DNA of 64,000 bases from Adineta ricciae (GCA_905250025.1 CAJNOJ010000016.1:620001-684000); one strand, 5' to 3'. Counted from the first letter of the stretch, positions 13,532-27,900 are shown. The notes: generated by a model not told the origin, from the letters alone. A program made the numbers and translations.

Positions 13532-14459
13532 TGTAACATTTTTTTTTATATACGAAGCGAAGTCAGCTAGATTAACTGATGAGAAAATGAGCAGATAACT
13601 AACAGCCATGTTCTCCTTGCAAATGAAGCGTAATACTGCAAGTCTGCTCTGCTACGCATCATTTTTCGAATGCTACATTTATCACATACTTTGTCACCAA
13701 TCATCGTCAGTCAGCTTCACCTTCGAGTGTGTGTATATTCGTTTTTCCCATAATTCAATGCATGAGTGAATAGCTCGCCAACGAAAGCGTTTCGAAATAC
13801 ACGATTGCATCTTTCATTTGGCAGCTGACATGAAAGAAAAAACGCCATAGATTGGTCTATTACTTTTCAAATACCGAAACATGCGTTTATCAGTCACTTT
13901 TATTTTCTCACTATTTTTATCATATTCTCAAAAGCGCGATAGTCGACATTCTTCTACATTTGCGCAAGTTTAATTCTATTCCACGGAGATTTCCTAAGAA
14001 TATCATTCGTCCTTGGATAGTTCGATTTCGATAGGACTAAAATCTTCCTGTCAGGTTGAAGCATCCTCAAGGCGACAGATCGATAAATTTATGTACCGGT
14101 GACTGAAGTATCGACTCTCTTTTTATACAAATTGTGCATAGATAGCGAAGAATACTATGCAAAAATAATGTTCTCAATCAAAACATTCTCCTTTCTCGAT
14201 GAGCACTGATTTCAGTCATATAAATAGGTAAAACAAGTTCATCTTTTTTTTTGCATAGTTCTCTTCGCTTCACCCGAAGAGCATACAGCGAACATCTAGT
14301 GTTTTACTTGATAAACTCGCCATTTTTTACGAATCGCTACTACAATAACATCGATATTAGGTGTCCGTACATTCCAGATCTCTGTTTGTTCTACATCCTG
14401 AAACATGAAGCGTTATCGGTAACTGTATTTTTTATTTTGTATCATTTATAGGTCTAAAT
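13532..14459. other. Intergenic region before the B-box gene pair
   Basis: About 0.9 kb with no supportable gene. The short plus-strand frames at 13852-14034 and 14251-14451 are hydrophobic/AT-driven and show no domain. An AG acceptor-like TTTATAG lies 8 bases before the ATG of the next gene. Confidence 0.5.
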
Positions 14460-15829
14460 ATGGAAACTTGCTTATGTGAAGAAGTGCCCAAATGTACAAA
14501 CTTTCAATCGGCCATTTGCCTGCATTGCAATCGACGACTATGTCTTTTGCATATAACCGAACATAACCAGTTTGTTTTCAGTCAGTATCAACAATTAACG
14601 AACGAGATCGAAAAAATGTCTCAATACATAAACAATGAATACGAAAAAACACGCGATGTTTACCAAACCATTCTTACTGATGTTAATAATTGGCGTGCTA
14701 GACAATTAGAAAAAATCGGTGAAATCTATGAGAGTCATTTGCAGTATGTCGAATCTCGACAAGAGACTTTAAGTAATACTCATCAGCAGTTATCGGAACT
14801 ACTCGATCGCGAAGCTCGACAACCATTAAAAGTTACAACTGATCAGAATATGATTACGTCAAGATTATGGAATCATGTTCAAGAAATAATCAAACGTGTA
14901 CAACATGACAGTGCACAGTTGAAATGGAACTCATTAATGTCGATGGCATTAAATAGGGAGTGTCTATCAATCAATTCTTCACCCAAACAAGTATCTTCAT
15001 CAAGTATGTATATTGTGAATATTGAAATATTATGTTGTTTTTTAAAAATCAAGGTGATATTAAAGTACGTCGGCAGAAAACGTCATCGTACACATTAGCA
15101 TCCCTTCGGCAGGTGAACCTTCGAAAATTTCGGCCATTTAAACGTCTTGTTAGCATGTTCGGGAATGTCAAGAATGTAGAACACAGTAAATCAGAAATCG
15201 TCAGTTACATCGGAGTAAATCTACAAATGAGTTCGAATTTGAAAATTATTCGATTATTTTTAGAGACAAAATCCAGAGATGCCGATTCCAAATATCATTT
15301 CATCGTTCCTAGCAGCTTGGAATCGAACTACTGATGTTAATGAAAAGAACGTTATTTTGAAAGAATATACCTCATTGATTCGAAACTATATCTCATTTAG
15401 TCCCAATGATTTTAGTGTTTTAGTGGGCATACATGCATTCTTTTTCAATAAACGAATAGAAGAATGTAAAAGTAAACTACTAGACATTGATTGATACCGA
15501 TGATTTGTTTCTTTTCTATATAGGAGAACTCATGACAACGATCTTACATTTTTTTGTTGATAATAATTGTTTAAATGTGAATCAAGTTATTTACTGGTTT
15601 AAAAATAAAGATGAAAATGTATACAAGGGCTTCGATGGCGCGAAACAAATGACAGCACCGTTCATAAAATCCTTATGGATGAATAGAATAGGTAATAACG
15701 AGAAAAACTCGCCTTGATATTGACAAATCAGTTTGACATTTTTTTGTTACTTTAGATAACAATCAACAAGCCGCTGTAATGCAAACGGATGTTGAAGAAA
15801 GGGAAAAGAAACCATTTGAGTCCTTATAG
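14460..15829 (+). CDS. B-box-like zinc finger / coiled-coil / W2-like protein, copy A
   Basis: Five exons (14460-15003, 15054-15214, 15264-15471, 15524-15691, 15756-15829) join to 384 residues. The N-terminus carries a B-box-like zinc ligand set: Cys4/Cys6, Cys12, Cys20, Cys23, Cys28, His31, His35. Residues 45-165 are heptad-like and Glu/Gln/Lys-rich, as in the coiled coil of TRIM proteins, but there is no RING. The C-terminal 200 residues are helical, with FRPFKRLVSMF and, near the end, LHFFVDNNCL...IYWF...GFDGAKQMTAPFIKSLW, which resembles the tail of W2 (eIF5/eIF2B-epsilon/eIF4G) domains. That match is inference by eye. A polyadenylation-like AATAAA occurs near 15907. The next gene is a tandem paralogue. 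Confidence 0.75.
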
Positions 15830-16070
15830 TGGTATGAAAAGACTATAACACATCAAGTTATGTATCTTTCTAATGTTTTTCATTCTTTATATAAACTAAA
15901 ACACGAAATAAAGCTGTATTAGTGCGCGATATTGATCGAACGAAAGGAAAAGTCATGTCGAGGAGGTAGTGCGCAATCCATTCTTCTCTCATTTTCTGAT
16001 TCGTCCATCGAAATACTGATGATGTTAAAATAGAATCTTTCATTTATTCGTCCTCAAATTTGTTTTTTCA

Positions 16071-17371
16071 ATGGCAAACTATCTCTGCGAAGAGAAATCT
16101 TCATGTGCAAACTTTCAATCAGCTATTTGTCTTCATTGTAATCTTCGGTTATGTCTTTCGCATATAGCCGAACATAATAAGCTCATTTACAGTAATGTAG
16201 AAGATCTTTCTGAGGAATTGAATGCGACATCTCAACAATTGAAGGAGACAAGTGAAAAAAGTAGAATAATTTTCAATGATGCTCTGTCAGCATTGGAAGA
16301 CTGGCGACGAAAACAACTCGAACGAGCCGAAGATATTTACAAACAACAGCTGGAGACTATTAACGTTCAACGTCAGTTTGCAGAACAATTCTGTCAGCAA
16401 TTAACTCAACGGTTGGATCAAGATGTTCAGCAACAGTTGAATCAAATCAAAATCCAGCAAAATGTGAGTGTAGGTGTACTTAATTTCATCCGACAAACGA
16501 TTCAAAATGTTCACAATGAAAGTACAAAACTGACGGATGTTTTTGCGGCGCTACCGAAGATCGGCTGGGAACGATCTCCTTCCAGTTCGATAGCGACGGA
16601 TATCAGAAAGATAAGTTCAACGACAACGACGCATTCGTCGAGCGAGACGGCTACAAAACAATGTCTTCCCTTTCGTCGACTTGTTCAAATGTTTTCAAAT
16701 CTATCGTCAATCGAACAAAGTCGAAAAGACATTGATCAACACATTCGAGTAAGTAATTCGATTTCTAAATCTTACTTTTCAACCGTTTGTTTTTGCTAGA
16801 GCCAAGGTCCAAACTTTCGCTTGCCTATTCTTGTCTGTTCGTTTCTTGATGCTTGGTACAGAAAAGCGAAATTGAATCAAAAGGTCCTTCTTCTCAACGA
16901 ATATGTACTGACAATTCGAAAGTACTTGGCGAATCGAACGAATGAATACGACATTTTATATGGTATTCAAGGCTTTTTTTATTATATTAAATCAACGTCA
17001 AACAAGAAGAAACGGTTGAATGCGTCTATATTTGATAAAAATCAGCAAGGTGATGTACCGGCCCAATGTATGATGACCTTTTTATTACAATTTTTTATCA
17101 ATCATCACTGTATCACTGGTAAATTTATTCGTGATTGGTATCATAATAAACACAAGAATCCATATCGAGGATTTACAACAGCCAAACAATTGGCAAGGTC
17201 ATTTATGCAATCAATCACATCCGAACTAATAGGTAAAGCGAATTGAAGACGAAACAAACTAACCATATATTTGTAGGTCAGGATGTTCGAACAGTATCGA
17301 TCAGCACAATGGATGCTGAACGAATGGAAATTAAAGTTGAACCATCAAATGAGTATGTCGAAGAGACATAA
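16071..17371 (+). CDS. B-box-like zinc finger / coiled-coil / W2-like protein, copy B
   Basis: Three exons (16071-16748, 16800-17232, 17277-17371) join to 401 residues. It repeats the layout of the upstream gene: zinc ligands Cys6, Cys12, Cys20, Cys23, Cys28, His31, His35, then a coiled coil to about residue 165, a Ser/Thr-rich linker, FRRLVQMFSNLSSIEQSR, and the C-terminal helical domain with FINHHCITGKFIRDWY and GFTTAKQLARSFMQS. It has lost two introns relative to copy A, or A has gained them: only the linker intron and the last intron are shared. Identity is highest in the zinc finger and the C-terminal domain. Function is unknown; a role in protein-protein assembly is inference. Confidence 0.75.
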
Positions 17372-17667
17372 ACGTTTGTTTTTTTAGTATTATCACTCGA
17401 TCGTTCTTTTTTGTTTATTGTATCAAAAAGAAAAAAATCTTGTATAAAAACAAACCAAAGAAAACTTCAGAACCTCTCGAAATTCTTTCCCAGTATGCCG
17501 AATGCAAGCAATGGGAAGGATGTTTTCGAAGAGTACGAGAGAAATTTTGTGTAAAGAAAGGAACCAAAATATGTTTCGGTATAAAACACAACGAAAAAGA
17601 ACCACCGGATGAATTTAATATTCATTTGAAAAAGAAACAAACTCGACGTAGATTAGCTAGAATATTT

Positions 17668-19720
17668 CTACATCAAACCAAACAAAGACGATTGATTTGC
17701 GTACATCATTGGCCGAACTGCTGGATGGGGAACAGCGGTATACGATGTAAATTTCGGTGTGACATCATCACCAGTGATCGTGATAAATGCGCCCTTATTT
17801 CCCATAGTATCACAGTAATTTGGTGCAGAAAAGATCGTTATACATTTACCTAAAATCGAACGTCTAAACATCATCATGAATCAGATTGTGCTCCTACCAT
17901 TATGAGCTAATTCATAGCCTTCTTGTTTAACTTCGTGACTACGAACAATATATTCTAGATTGTTTAGTTTGAGAAAATGTTCGGTAACGTCAGGACCAAA
18001 TTGAAGTCCTAGGAGAAAGGTAGGCTTTTCCAATGAGTATTCCGGTCTTTCTATGATACTTACCCACGCCACGTTTGCTTTCCGATCGACCATACTGCGG
18101 CTGAGGATCACTCCATAACAATTCTGACATGATACCATCTTCAGGTGGCTGTCGAACTCGATCAACAGTACGAATGTCTTTCAGTGTGACATCATCTTTA
18201 CTAAACAATCCGCCGTGCATAATCTAAACGATCGAAAATGCAGTTTTCAATATCTGTTAGAACGATCTTACAAGAACTTTGCTGTTGATACAATGACATA
18301 GGGGTAGATAATTGAAAACTTCTGTGAACAATTCAAACATTTGAGGCGTATATTTTGCCTTCACTTCACCTTCAAAACCATACATTTGATTCATTGTTAT
18401 GGATTCATGGTTTCCTATGCAATACAAAGATCGAAGACATCTTTCATAAGTATGGACTTTACCTCGAGCAAGGAAGAAATGATTTGGATAGAGTAATTTA
18501 AAGCCAAATAAAGTCAAAATACATTCTACACTAAATGAACCTCGATCAACAAAGTCACCATTGAATAACTAAACAAAAAGACATGCGCTTGAATTTATCC
18601 AATGACGTCATCACTTACATATGGATTGTCCTCCGAAGGTAAACCATTTAATTTGAATATATTCAGTAGATCATAGAACTGCCCATGAATATCTCCACAA
18701 ATGGTAAATTTGCGTTTCTAAATCGGTTGATGGTGAACCTCAAAGCGATCGTGAATGGTTACTTACTGAAGGTACACTAATGTCAATCAAAGTAGGCAAA
18801 GACTTGAACAGGGAAAGTATCTGTAGAACGATCTAATGAATAGGAAAAGCTTCACAGAAATTCAAAGATAAAAATCATCGAACACAAACTTGATAGGCAC
18901 AATTTTTATGAAGTTTCTTTTGTTTTTCGAAATATGGGAGAAGCGCTTCCATGAATGTTTTTGTCACACGAGTGTCGTCCTCTAAACGTGGCCCGTCATA
19001 ATCCGATTCAATTGCTAAACGAAAAAACATCATAAGCATTGTTTATTACCGATAGAAACATACTCATGGAACTAAAATCAATCTGATTTGCGACGGATTT
19101 TGATGAGTCATTCACAGAGATTGCCTTTTCAAATCGTATTCGTGTAACGATTTTCTTACATTCTTCATATTTTATATTTGCATCTTTATCATTCGGACAG
19201 ACCTTCTTAACCTAAGACAAACACGAGACAGACATTTTCTCGGAAAGCATTCAATATTACTTACATATTCGTAGTCAGATAGAGCGGATGAATATTTTCC
19301 TAATGCCAAATACGCAGATGCTCGTCGATAGTATGCCTGAATAGAAAATCAATAAGACATTTGATTCAGCTGTTCAATTGAATACTTTGATGTATTTCGG
19401 ATCGTATTCCAAGGCTTTTTTCGCATCAATCAATGCATAACCAAACCATTCTCGGCGAAGATAGGCAAAACTTCGATTTGAGTACAAGATCGCATCCGGA
19501 TGAATTTCGATCGCTTTCGTATAGAGTTCTATCGATTTCTCATAATCACAATCTATTGATGATATCGGCTAAAAGACAAACATGAAGAAGAAAAATTACT
19601 TTTAAATGCTTCATTAGCTTGGCTTTTGATCGCATCAGCTGCATTCTTTCCGGACGATGTTGTTTGAATGTTACTTGCTTCTAATTTTTCAGTTATTTCA
19701 TTTGCGCTTGCAGTTGCCAT
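17668..19720 (-). CDS. PPP5C: Serine/threonine protein phosphatase 5 (TPR + PPP catalytic domain)
   Basis: PP5 dephosphorylates Hsp90-bound clients and is autoinhibited by its TPR domain. Twelve exons (19600-19720, 19386-19552, 19265-19336, 19064-19211, 18890-19014, 18767-18832, 18619-18717, 18463-18568, 18272-18414, 18064-18223, 17898-18008, 17668-17849) give 499 residues, the same length as I recall for human PP5. Three TPRs occupy about residues 20-135. The catalytic motifs are [27 protein letters not shown], the HGGLF loop, and [11 protein letters not shown]. The metal ligands (Asp and His of GDIHG, Asp of GDFVDRG, Asn of GNHE, two later His) are intact. The tail [10 protein letters not shown] is the alpha-J region. 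All introns are 47-57 bp. Identification is secure. Confidence 0.95.
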
Positions 19721-19954
19721 CTGGAATACTAATGAAATCGATTAACTCTCTGAAAGATTCAGTGTATTTTTAACTTTGAGAGAATTATGTTTTTTTTATC
19801 GCAAAACAAGCATTTGTATTTTACAAGCTAAGTTTTTTTTCATCTAAAATATAGCAGAATTGTTAGTACCATCACCGTGTGAGCTATCTAATATATATCT
19901 ACTAAGAAATCGATCTTATGACAAAAAAAAATGCCGAATGACAACAAAATAGTA

Positions 19955-22900
19955 TTAGAAAAGTCCATAGATTTCTTCGGTGATTGGATCAATATCAATA
20001 TCATAGAAACATGGACGGGTTGGTAAACCTGGAATAGTTGACATTTCGCCAACTAGTGGATATAGAAATCCAGCACCAATGCTAGCACGAATATCACGAA
20101 TAGGTAAGATAAAACCTTTTGGACAGCCTTTCAATGATGGATCATGCGATAATGATAGATGTGTTTTAGCCATACATATTGGTAGATCGTTAAAGCCTTG
20201 TTTAGTAAAAAGTTGAATACGTTTTTCGGCCATTTCAGATAGTTTGATGTCATCCGCTCCGTAGATTTTACGAGCAATGATACGAATTTTTTCTTCGATG
20301 GGTAACTAGAAACAAGATTCGTTGAGATGAGAGAATATCTAGAGAATGATGACTTACTTGTAAGTCATAGAGGAATTTAAAGTCAGGTTTTTGTAAACAT
20401 GCTTGCTCGACAGCACGAGCTAAATCTGTTGCTCCACTTCCTCCTAAAACAAACGATGAATAGGTTTTTTTTAGAGATAACTTCTTCCTCTTGCTTCATA
20501 CCTTTTGCCCAATGATCAGCCATGACTGCATCAAAAGCGCCATTTTCAATTGCAATGCGTTTAACCAAGTCAATTTCCGCTTGGGTGTCCGTTCTATTTG
20601 ACATTCAAGCATGTGCTTAACTATTCAAAAAGAAAATCTTGCAATTTACTTGAAGCGATTGATAGCAATGACAACTGGTACACCGAAGTGACGTGCATTT
20701 TCAATTTGTTTAACAAGATTCTGTGTACCATGTTCAAGTAATGGTAAATTTTCTTGAGCATATTCAGGTGGAATCGGCGAACCTGCTTCTACTTTTGGTC
20801 CGCCACCATGGAGTTTCAATGCGCGCATAGTTGCAACAATAACGACACAATTGGGTACAAGACCGGAATAACGACATTTGATATCCATGAATTTTTCACA
20901 GCCAATGTCAAAACCAAAACCGGCTTCCGTCACTAAAAATCACTATAATTTGATTCTCATGCTTAGTTCATCCAACATACCGACATATCCGTCGGGACCA
21001 ACGAGTTTCAAGCCAATTTGATCGGCTAAGATCGATGAATTTCCGTGTGCTATGTTTGCAAACGGTCCAGCATGAACAAGAATCGGTGTGCCTTCTAATG
21101 TTTGCATTAAAGTCGGTTTAACTAAAAGTAAACAGTACATTTCGATTGTTAACCTTTTCCAAATGGGAATAACATCAACCTACTGGCATCGCGCATCAGT
21201 ACTGCCAGTGCACCGGCGACACCTAAATCATCTGCAGTAATCGGTACACTATCTCGACTTGCTGCGACAACCATTCGACCTAATCGTTCACGTAAATCAC
21301 CAAGTGAAGTCGTTAGAGCCAGAACAGCCATGATTTCGCTGGCCACGGTGATATCAAAGTTGGTTTCTCGAGTGAAATTTTTCTCCGTTGGTGATTGTCC
21401 AATAGTTATTTTTCGTAAGAAACGATCTGCAAAAAATTTCGCTTTTCGTTTATCTGAATAAGCACGAAACGGTCTTTACCGTTGGTATCAATCACTCGTT
21501 GCCATGTAATTGTCGTTGGGTCGATATCTAATCGAACAAATGCTTTGATTTCCTCTTCAGTCAATGTTGACGGGTCAGTTTTATGAATTTTCAATTTATC
21601 CAAACGTTTTCGTTGAATGGCAGAAAACGTTCGTTTACCGTCGATCGTCGGTACAAGACGGTTAAACAATTGCTGATCAGTTTGAGTATTCTCATGAAAC
21701 ATTCGTGCATCAATTTGTGCTGCTAGGAGATTATTTGCAGCGGTTATTGCATGAATATCACCGGTTAGATGTAAATTAAATTCTTCCATCGGAATGACTT
21801 GTGAATAGCCGCCACCAGCAGCACCACCTTTGATACCTATTTTGAAAGAGAAAATGGTTATTTTTGGAAAAGAAAGTTTCTGTTCAATCTACCGAATGTC
21901 GGTCCTTGACTAGGTTGACGTAAACAACCAATTACATTCTTATTTAAATGTGCACCGAGAGCTTGACACAGACCGATCGTTGTTGTACTCTTTCCTTCTC
22001 CTAAAATGGCAAACAGGTTGATTGATCTCTGTAAAAAAAAAGATTTGCGTTATGTTTACCTAATGGTGTTGGAGTAATGCCGGAAACAACAACATATTTA
22101 CCATTTGGAGCATTTCTCAGACGTTCAAGTACATTCAGTTTAACCTTGGCTTTTTTAGTTCCGTACAATTCTAACTCGCTGTTGTGTATGTGAATTTCGT
22201 TGGCTAGTTGTTTGATATCCTTAGGAACTTGTTTTTTCGCGATGTTCAAATCGGACGGAACGGGTGTTTCTAATGTTAATGGAAGATACGTCATAGATTT
22301 CCATTCAGTTGAACAATAAGTTTCCAAATAACGTTGAGCAGCTGTAATGGTATTTTGCCTAGCGAAGCAGAAGTGAATATACAGAATTACTATGAAGAAT
22401 AGATTACATGAGTAAAGCGACAGTCATTGGACCAACACCACCTGGAACGGGTGTTATCCATGAAGCAACGCCTTGACAGGAATCCAAATCGACGTCACCA
22501 TATAATTTAGTTTTACCATTTTCACCTGCGCATGAAAGTGGAGTAAAAGGATTAGCAAACTAATCGATTTTAAATACCTTGTACGGGTGTAATACCACAA
22601 TCAATAACAACAGCATTTTCTTTTATCCATGATCCTGAAATGAATTTCGGTTTACCCAAACAAGCGACAACAATGTCTGCGTCTTTGATCTAGAGCAAAA
22701 ACATTCTTCCATCGAGCTTCGCATTCGATTTTCATACAATATCTTGAATATTTCTCGTTTTTGAATGACATATTGTTGTCGTAGCATTGTAATGCTTAAG
22801 TAGTTCGAACATTGGTGTTCCGACGATTTTACTTCGCCCGACAACCACTGCTCTTGCACCTTCGATTTGTGTTCCTAAACGAAAATAAACGCGAATGTAA

Positions 22901-23570
22901 TTGAATATTTCTCATCGCCGTTTTACCAGTTGCTCGAATCAATTCTATACAACCGTTTGGTGTGCACGGAACAAAGCATTTATCCAAATTTCCATGCGAT
23001 AGAAGACCAGCATTGAGATCCGATAATCTGTTCGAAGAAAAAGAAGGATGAAAATAGCTAAACACAATATCATCTTTGGAAACTCTTACCCATCGATGTC
23101 TTTATCTGGTGAAACGGTATTGGCAATTCGATTGGCGTCGATCGTTTGAACAGAATCGAATGGTAATTGGACGATAATACCATGAATGGTTGGATCATTA
23201 TTAAGTTGTTCGATTTGTTGAATTAACTAAAATATAAACTATCAAAAGAAATTTGTGTAGTTTGTTTCGAAACAAACTTGTGGTTCGGTTGTTGATGAAT
23301 CAAGACGAACAAGTCGAGCATCGATTCCAATTTCTTCAGCAGCTTTTAATTTATGTCGAATATACACATTTGAATCTTCGCGATTCCCCACTTGTACAAC
23401 AGCAAAGCCAGGTTTGAAATCTTTCTGCTGATTGCGAATTTCTTCGACCATCAATCGACATTTGTCGCGAATATTCCTACGAAAGATTTGTTTTTCTCGC
23501 CAAATTTCTCTCTTAGTACCTACTTCGCGATTTCTTTCCCATCGATAAGTTGGGTTTTAGTCGTTGACAT
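19955..23570 (-). CDS. MTHFD1: C-1-tetrahydrofolate synthase, trifunctional (MTHFD1)
   Basis: This cytosolic enzyme interconverts one-carbon tetrahydrofolates: methylene-THF dehydrogenase, methenyl-THF cyclohydrolase and formate-THF ligase. Sixteen exons, first 23524-23570 and last 19955-20305, join in phase to 939 residues. The dehydrogenase/cyclohydrolase part shows [17 protein letters not shown] (Tyr and Lys of the YxxxK active site), [13 protein letters not shown] for NADP binding, and [16 protein letters not shown]. The ligase part has the P-loop [46 protein letters not shown] and the closing [19 protein letters not shown]. Both halves look complete, so it should be the three-activity form. 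One splice near 21427-21470 is less certain. Confidence 0.95.
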
Positions 23571-24915
23571 ATGAGCCAAAGTTTTTCTGCAATAACTGTG
23601 GACATAGCGTACGTGAAAAAGGAAAGACATTGGAGGAAAAAACGAATAATATTGAACTTTCATCCATATTTATAAAGTCCGATACGTTATCAAGTTTTAC
23701 AAAAGAAAAGATCAAAACAAATCATTGAAAGCGAAACTTGTTAAGATTTCAGTCGCACTTATTTGAAGATAAAATCAATTGAAAAAGATAAAAAAAAAGC
23801 GAACGACGTGATAGATTGATAATACGAATCGAGACTCTTTTATGAAATAAAAGTCAATCATTTTTCAAAAATACGATACTGTGAAAAAAATAAAATAAGT
23901 AAGAAACCAATCGGTAATTCTGTAAAAGAGATTTCAGGAATCTACTGTTAACTAGCGACATCGCGACTATGATTATGTCACAGAGAGAAATATCATACCA
24001 TTAGATTAGAGCACGGATGCGATCGATCTTTCTCTCTCTCTCTCTTCTATCAGTAAACTTGCCTTTGGCACATGTTTCATCAGGTGTACACAAGTCGAAT
24101 AGTGCAAATGCTAATCTGTTTGAATGATGTTGAACTTAACATCATAGCAGTTAACACCATCCTTGTATTGAGCTTAGTAGTCCTTCATTTTCCAACATGT
24201 AAAGCGTAAATGTATGAATATCTTAAGCTTCACGTTTTTTCCCTCTATTATTCTCGAAAGTTTTTTCTGGTATTGATGTTTCAGATCTTCGATTCAATAT
24301 CGCCATTCTTATTAATGAACAGCAGTATACATTGACATTCTCGAAATTCTTGCACGACCTCTTGATATCATTTTCTTCATAAATCGTTTCATGTATTATC
24401 ACACAAACAGATTGAAAGTAGGGAGAGATATGCAGCATTTTAGAATAGGCTTTTTTTTTCTTCATCATTTTGAAGTATCAGCGATTCGTGTATTTGATAA
24501 TATTCTTAGGTCATAAAAAGAGAATACGCAATAAATATAAATCCTCCAGAGGTGTGGCCCCTTTCTTTTCCTTTCTCCTCCAAATATGATTCATCGATGC
24601 TATATTGTTTCTTATAAAGATAGTAGAATATACTTTTATCTTAATCTGGTATAACCTTAAGTGAGTACATTACTTTTTACCCACGCCAACCATCATATGA
24701 TAAGAACCTATTTCCCTGGAAAGAACCGATGACATTTTCAATGAAAAGCATTGGAGGAAAGCAAATAACCATTGATAAATGCGCTAGTGATGTCGCTTTG
24801 ATCGACTTTTGTAATATGATAAGCTAGTTTTTTTGAAGCGAAAAGAAGGAAGCTGCGTAGTGTAGTTATTTTATAATTTAGAGCAGAATATAACAGTTGT
24901 CGATAGCTTTGATCG
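23571..24915. other. Intergenic region, MTHFD1 / Mondo divergent promoters
   Basis: 1.3 kb between two divergently transcribed genes. No protein was recognised. A CT microsatellite lies at about 24031-24045. The minus-strand frame 24223-24468 has no domain and biased composition. Confidence 0.5.
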
Positions 24916-27900
24916 ATGTCTCGAAGCGCCAAACGAATTAAACTTGAACCCGTCACACATTCCAATGGCAGTACCAAAGAGGTCAAACATCCCCTATATT
25001 CGGGTCAATTTATGACGTCAAGCATCGAAAATGATCCCGAGGTAAGTCGATTTGTTAGCTACGTCGTTTCTCTTCTACAATATCTTTTAGCCGATCGATG
25101 TACCGTGTCCATCGCCGATTCCTAATGCGACAGCACAAGGTTTACCAATTCTGAATGATGCAACGCAAGGTGGACCCGAACGACGTACCGAAGCTCACGG
25201 TCAATTTTCGAGTCTCTATTCACTTCTTCGTGTCTTCAATCATGTCTATCGGTAATTTGTAATTGATTCTATCGATCGAATTAACTGTGGAATCGTTTTT
25301 GTTTAGATCGAACTTAACATCGCCAAAGTGGAAGAATTTTCGTGGATCACGTATTGAATGTCAAGATAAAATTCGTTTGAATAATGTCATTTGGCGAACG
25401 TGGCATCAGCAATGTAATGTCAGATGACTAAGTATCTCTTTTGACGATGAATTCGTCCAATTTTAGATATTCTCAGTCGGAATACGATTGTTTGTCAGTT
25501 TGTGTCTCCATTGGATACAAGTCAAACTTTGCCAGTCTGATTGAAATAGTTCATTTTGATAGAAATGAAAGAAATGAGCAATTTCTTATTTCGATTATAG
25601 ACACAATTGACTCAACAATCGAAACAACAATTGTTGAACAGTTTGAAAGGTGAATATATCAAATGGAGACAAAATTCGAAAAAAGCACTACGAAAAGTCG
25701 AAAATGACATTTCGGTAATGGTTTTCTTTTGACAAACATGAGAACGAATTGTTGAGTATTTGATCATTCAGAGTGAAGAAATGAAGAATCTGTTGGGAAA
25801 AGTTGCAGAGATCCATACACCAAAAGTAATGCCTAACTTTCGTCGTCCGGCAACGCCATCGCCTGAACCGTGTAATCTCTTCGATGAATTCGATCTCATC
25901 GAAGACCAATTGCTATTCTCAACAACAAATACATTCAATGACAAAGACGCTGGTACGTTCAAATTCGATTTCACTTCATTTCCCTTCTCCATCCTAGTGA
26001 TCGTTGCAATTCTCTTTGCTTTTTCTAGACAACTCATTTTCAGGTAATTGATATAACTAAGTAACCCTTCAGCGATTGAATGTCGAGGAAGAAGAGTGCA
26101 CGTTAATGGGCTAACGAGTGGATGTTTCTATGTTGTGAATAATGCTCACCGATTTATTTGTGTGTAAAAACATTAAATATCGAGTTTTAATTGCTTCTAG
26201 TCTTAGAATGATGTCTCTCTAGTTGTGGTTGTATTAGCTTTGTTCTGTGGAAAACGCGTGATTTGCCATGTTCATGAACACAATGGTTTATTTTTAGGTC
26301 TTGGTGGCAATCCGGATTTGTATCAGCCGGTAATGGGTCAATGCCATTTTGATTTTACGTCATTATTTGAGGACTTGGAACAGTCGATAACAAGTAAAAT
26401 CCTTTGAACTAAAAACTCACAAGACGGACTCTATTTGTATTTTTAGCTGACGTTTTCAACATGCGGTATCAAACCGAACAGGTAAATGATGCTCTTTCGC
26501 TTAGAGGCGAGCAGCACATGCCCTCTGATTCATTGTGACCACACCTCCAGAACGGATACGAGTCATATTATGTATTTTAGTTACCATTGAATAATTATCA
26601 ACCACAAACACAATATAGTTTGAACTTACCAAACCAATCACAGGATAATCTAAATCACTTTCCGACATTGGTCTCTCCTCCGAATGATCGTTCAAGTCTT
26701 CCAATGAATCATCAGAAGTCTCTTCTCAACCAAACCAGTACTCCTGTAAATATTCACCTCGAAATCCATCTCTATTCATTATTCTCTCTATTTACAGATG
26801 AATGTCAACGACTTGAATCCAATGAACATCTACAATTCAACACATTACGAACCATTAACACCGCATTCTCTTCCATTCGATACTTATTCACCGACATCAA
26901 TGTCAAAATCAATCAATAATAACAAAAACATCAATCAGATGATAACGTCATCGTCCCCAACCAATCTGATGATGAACACGCCGCAAACACCGTCAACGAG
27001 TTATTTACCACCAGTGACAAATAAACCATCGACACTGGTTAATCTTCTTCATCAGAAACATCCATCTGTGGTCGAACGATCGCCACCCGAGAATAAAACA
27101 ACGAAACAAACAAGAAAAACTCCACAACGAAAAACACAAACGAAACGGTTGTCCACAACCACTCATAAAACGTCTAACATTCAGGTAAATTTCACAAAAA
27201 AATATGTATACATTCAATGCTGATCGATTTCTTCGATTAGCAAATGCCGAATCCGAACCATACGATGTTAAATTTTCCTCTAACATGCAAATCGAAAACG
27301 CATCGTCCTGTGAGTCGAGCAGTCTCAGAAGATATACCGATGATGCAACAATTTAACATGCCAGCACCTTCAGCAACTACTAAACATAGTATGTCCATAC
27401 CTGGAAATCTTTCGTTGTTAAACAACGATATGGTAACCGATTTGTGTTACTATTATAAAAATTCATTGCTATTTATTACTTGTTTCAGTTAAGTCAAGAC
27501 CCTTCACCATCGAACTTCAATGCTGAGAGTAAACGTCGTCGAAATATTAAGGTAAAACTATAAGTTCATCTTGAAAGATTCTGTTATCTTTGATTCGATA
27601 TCCATTAGAGTGGTTTTGATAATCTACAAACAATAATTCCTAAACTCAACGATCCATTGAATGCCAAAATGAGCAAAGCACAGATGCTCGGAGCTAGTAA
27701 GTCACATTCGTCTATTTCCGACAAATTTCTAAACCAAATCCTTCACTACTCTTAGCGGCGAGTTACATTCAAGAAGTAATAGATATGCGTGATACAATGC
27801 GAAGAGAACTAGATATGTTACAGCGAGAAAAGGACGAATTACAATATAAAATTTCTCAATATCAAACAAGTTTACCCGCTGATGGTATGCCTGTTGTCTC

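Noticed and set aside
17440..17853. 137-codon plus-strand frame
   Set aside because: It is antisense to the last two exons of the PP5 gene, which is certain; the frame is Lys/Arg/Cys-biased and has no domain.
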